Notes under the pieces: generated by a model
Told to the model about the DNA's origin: nothing
Seen by the model: the letters and a program-made list of their open reading frames with translations, nothing else
Databases searched by the model: none
In this document: piece by piece, positions 4,632-5,331 of the stretch
How positions within the stretch are numbered: the stretch's first letter is position 1
Layout: each line of letters starts with the position of its first letter
Source of the DNA: Loktanella sp. UBA3435
Lineage (GTDB): Bacteria > Pseudomonadota > Alphaproteobacteria > Rhodobacterales > Rhodobacteraceae
NCBI GenBank assembly: GCA_002378665.1
Contig: DFSO01000070.1
Location: 21,990-27,320, forward strand
Direction of reading: 5' to 3'
Length of the DNA stretch: 5,331 nt
Made by a program: the position numbers and the translations under genes

Positions 4632-5331
4632 ATGACCGCGTATTTGACCGTGGAAGCCGGCTTTTATGGGAACGGATTTAGATTTGCAGACATGCCGACA
4701 CAGATAAACTACGCTTTTTATGCGCCATCGCGCACATATTTTAGCGATGGGTTTTCGGTTGGCTATCAATTTAATCGCGGAGAACCCGCCGAAAGCAATT
4801 TAGAAGATGCCTTTGCAATTGTTTATTATGATGACTTTGTCAGGGAGACGGACCCCTCTGGCACGACGATTATCCAAGGCTCCATCCGCGAGATGCAGAT
4901 TGAAGGAACGGGCCTTGTTTCTGCAAACCTTACGTTTGAGGGAGATCCACTTCCGCTGGCGGCGTCAGACAGGGCTGCGTTTTTATTAGAGCAAGACTGG
5001 GTCATGCGACTGTCAAATGGCGCTGAAACCGCGCCCGAAACACTGAATTTTGGCTATGGAGGCCCAGCGTTCAACCTGAGCGGCAACGACCAGGTGTGGT
5101 GTTTGAATGGCGACGATGTGTTTTTCTCAGGTGACGGCGACGACACTGTCTACGGTGGGTATGGTGATGACATTCTGTCTGGCGGCATAGGAAACGACCG
5201 ATTGCTGGGCGCAAATGACGAGGATCGCGTCTTCGGTGGCGACGGCGATGACAGCGTGTTCGGCAATAACGGTAACGACTACGTCTTTGGCGGCAGCGGC
5301 AATGATCTCGTTTCGGGGAACGCAGGCAACG
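4632..5331 (+). CDS. RTX-type secreted calcium-binding protein, N-terminal part (3' end outside window)
   Basis: The frame is open from the ATG at 4632 to the window edge (233 codons) with an in-frame stop upstream at 4584. GAAGAG (4620-4625) six bases before the ATG is a modest binding site. Residues 1-147 form a region I do not recognise: aromatic- and acidic-rich, with MTAYLTVEAGFYGNGF at the start, no signal peptide and no hydrophobic helix, plausibly beta-rich. From residue 148 onward run RTX nonapeptides of GGxGxDxxx type, which bind calcium in the extracellular beta-roll. Such proteins normally leave the cell by a type I (ABC-MFP-TolC) exporter using a C-terminal signal; the signal and any exporter genes are outside the window. 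Whether it is an adhesin, enzyme or toxin cannot be told. Codons such as AGA, AGG, ATA and TTA occur, unlike the neighbouring ribosomal genes. Confidence 0.85.
   Translation, partial: MTAYLTVEAGFYGNGFRFADMPTQINYAFYAPSRTYFSDGFSVGYQFNRGEPAESNLEDAFAIVYYDDFVRETDPSGTTIIQGSIREMQIEGTGLVSANLTFEGDPLPLAASDRAAFLLEQDWVMRLSNGAETAPETLNFGYGGPAFNLSGNDQVWCLNGDDVFFSGDGDDTVYGGYGDDILSGGIGNDRLLGANDEDRVFGGDGDDSVFGNNGNDYVFGGSGNDLVSGNAGN
5073..5331 (+). repeat. Array of RTX nonapeptide calcium-binding repeats
   Basis: Nine consecutive 9-residue units and part of a tenth are visible: NLSGNDQVW, CLNGDDVFF, SGDGDDTVY, GGYGDDILS, GGIGNDRLL, GANDEDRVF, GGDGDDSVF, GNNGNDYVF, GGSGNDLVS, then GNAGN at the edge. The Gly-x-Asp/Asn positions supply calcium ligands and the hydrophobic positions pack inside the beta-roll. 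The unit GANDEDRVF lacks the middle glycine, and the second unit begins with Cys157, which is rare in this family. Confidence 0.9.

Noticed and set aside
4807..4989. Plus-strand 60-residue frame inside the RTX gene
   Set aside because: It is another frame within the RTX coding region and has no binding site or recognisable motif.

Overview
This window is a piece of ribosomal-protein and secretion operon from an alphaproteobacterium, most likely of the Rhodobacterales (marine Roseobacter type). That placement rests on gene order (rplO-secY-adk-rpsM-rpsK-rpoA, with no rpsD between rpsK and rpoA), on the protein sequences, and on the divergent RTX gene of a kind common in that group. It is inferred from recognition, not from a database search.

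Layout. Six genes lie on the minus strand and are read from right to left: rplO (4403-3924), secY (3821-2460), adk (2463-1819, overlapping secY by the four bases ATGA), rpsM (1613-1245, from a TTG start), rpsK (1229-840) and rpoA (725 to the left edge; only the N-terminal domain is present). Diverging from rplO on the plus strand is the first 233 codons of a large secreted RTX-type calcium-binding protein (4632 to the right edge). No stretch of more than 300 bases lacks a gene. The four gaps are 726-839, 1614-1818, 3822-3923 and 4404-4631. None holds a convincing small gene or tRNA, but all four hold inverted repeats, and three hold possible promoters.

How it works together. L15, S13 and S11 are ribosomal subunits, SecY is the protein-conducting channel, Adk balances adenylates and RpoA is the RNA polymerase assembly platform. 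Together they form a growth-rate-linked unit. The gaps suggest it is transcribed in sections: a promoter-like pair with 17-bp spacing before rplO, another inside the adk-rpsM gap, a terminator-like hairpin between rplO and secY, and two hairpins between rpsK and rpoA. 

The points most worth a second look are three. The spc operon is broken just before rplO, where rpmD (L30) would normally sit and an RTX gene is found instead. The rpsM leader can fold into a compound stem-loop that abuts the Shine-Dalgarno site. A terminator-like hairpin lies directly before secY. I see no sign of a wholly new multi-gene system; most of the window is core housekeeping.
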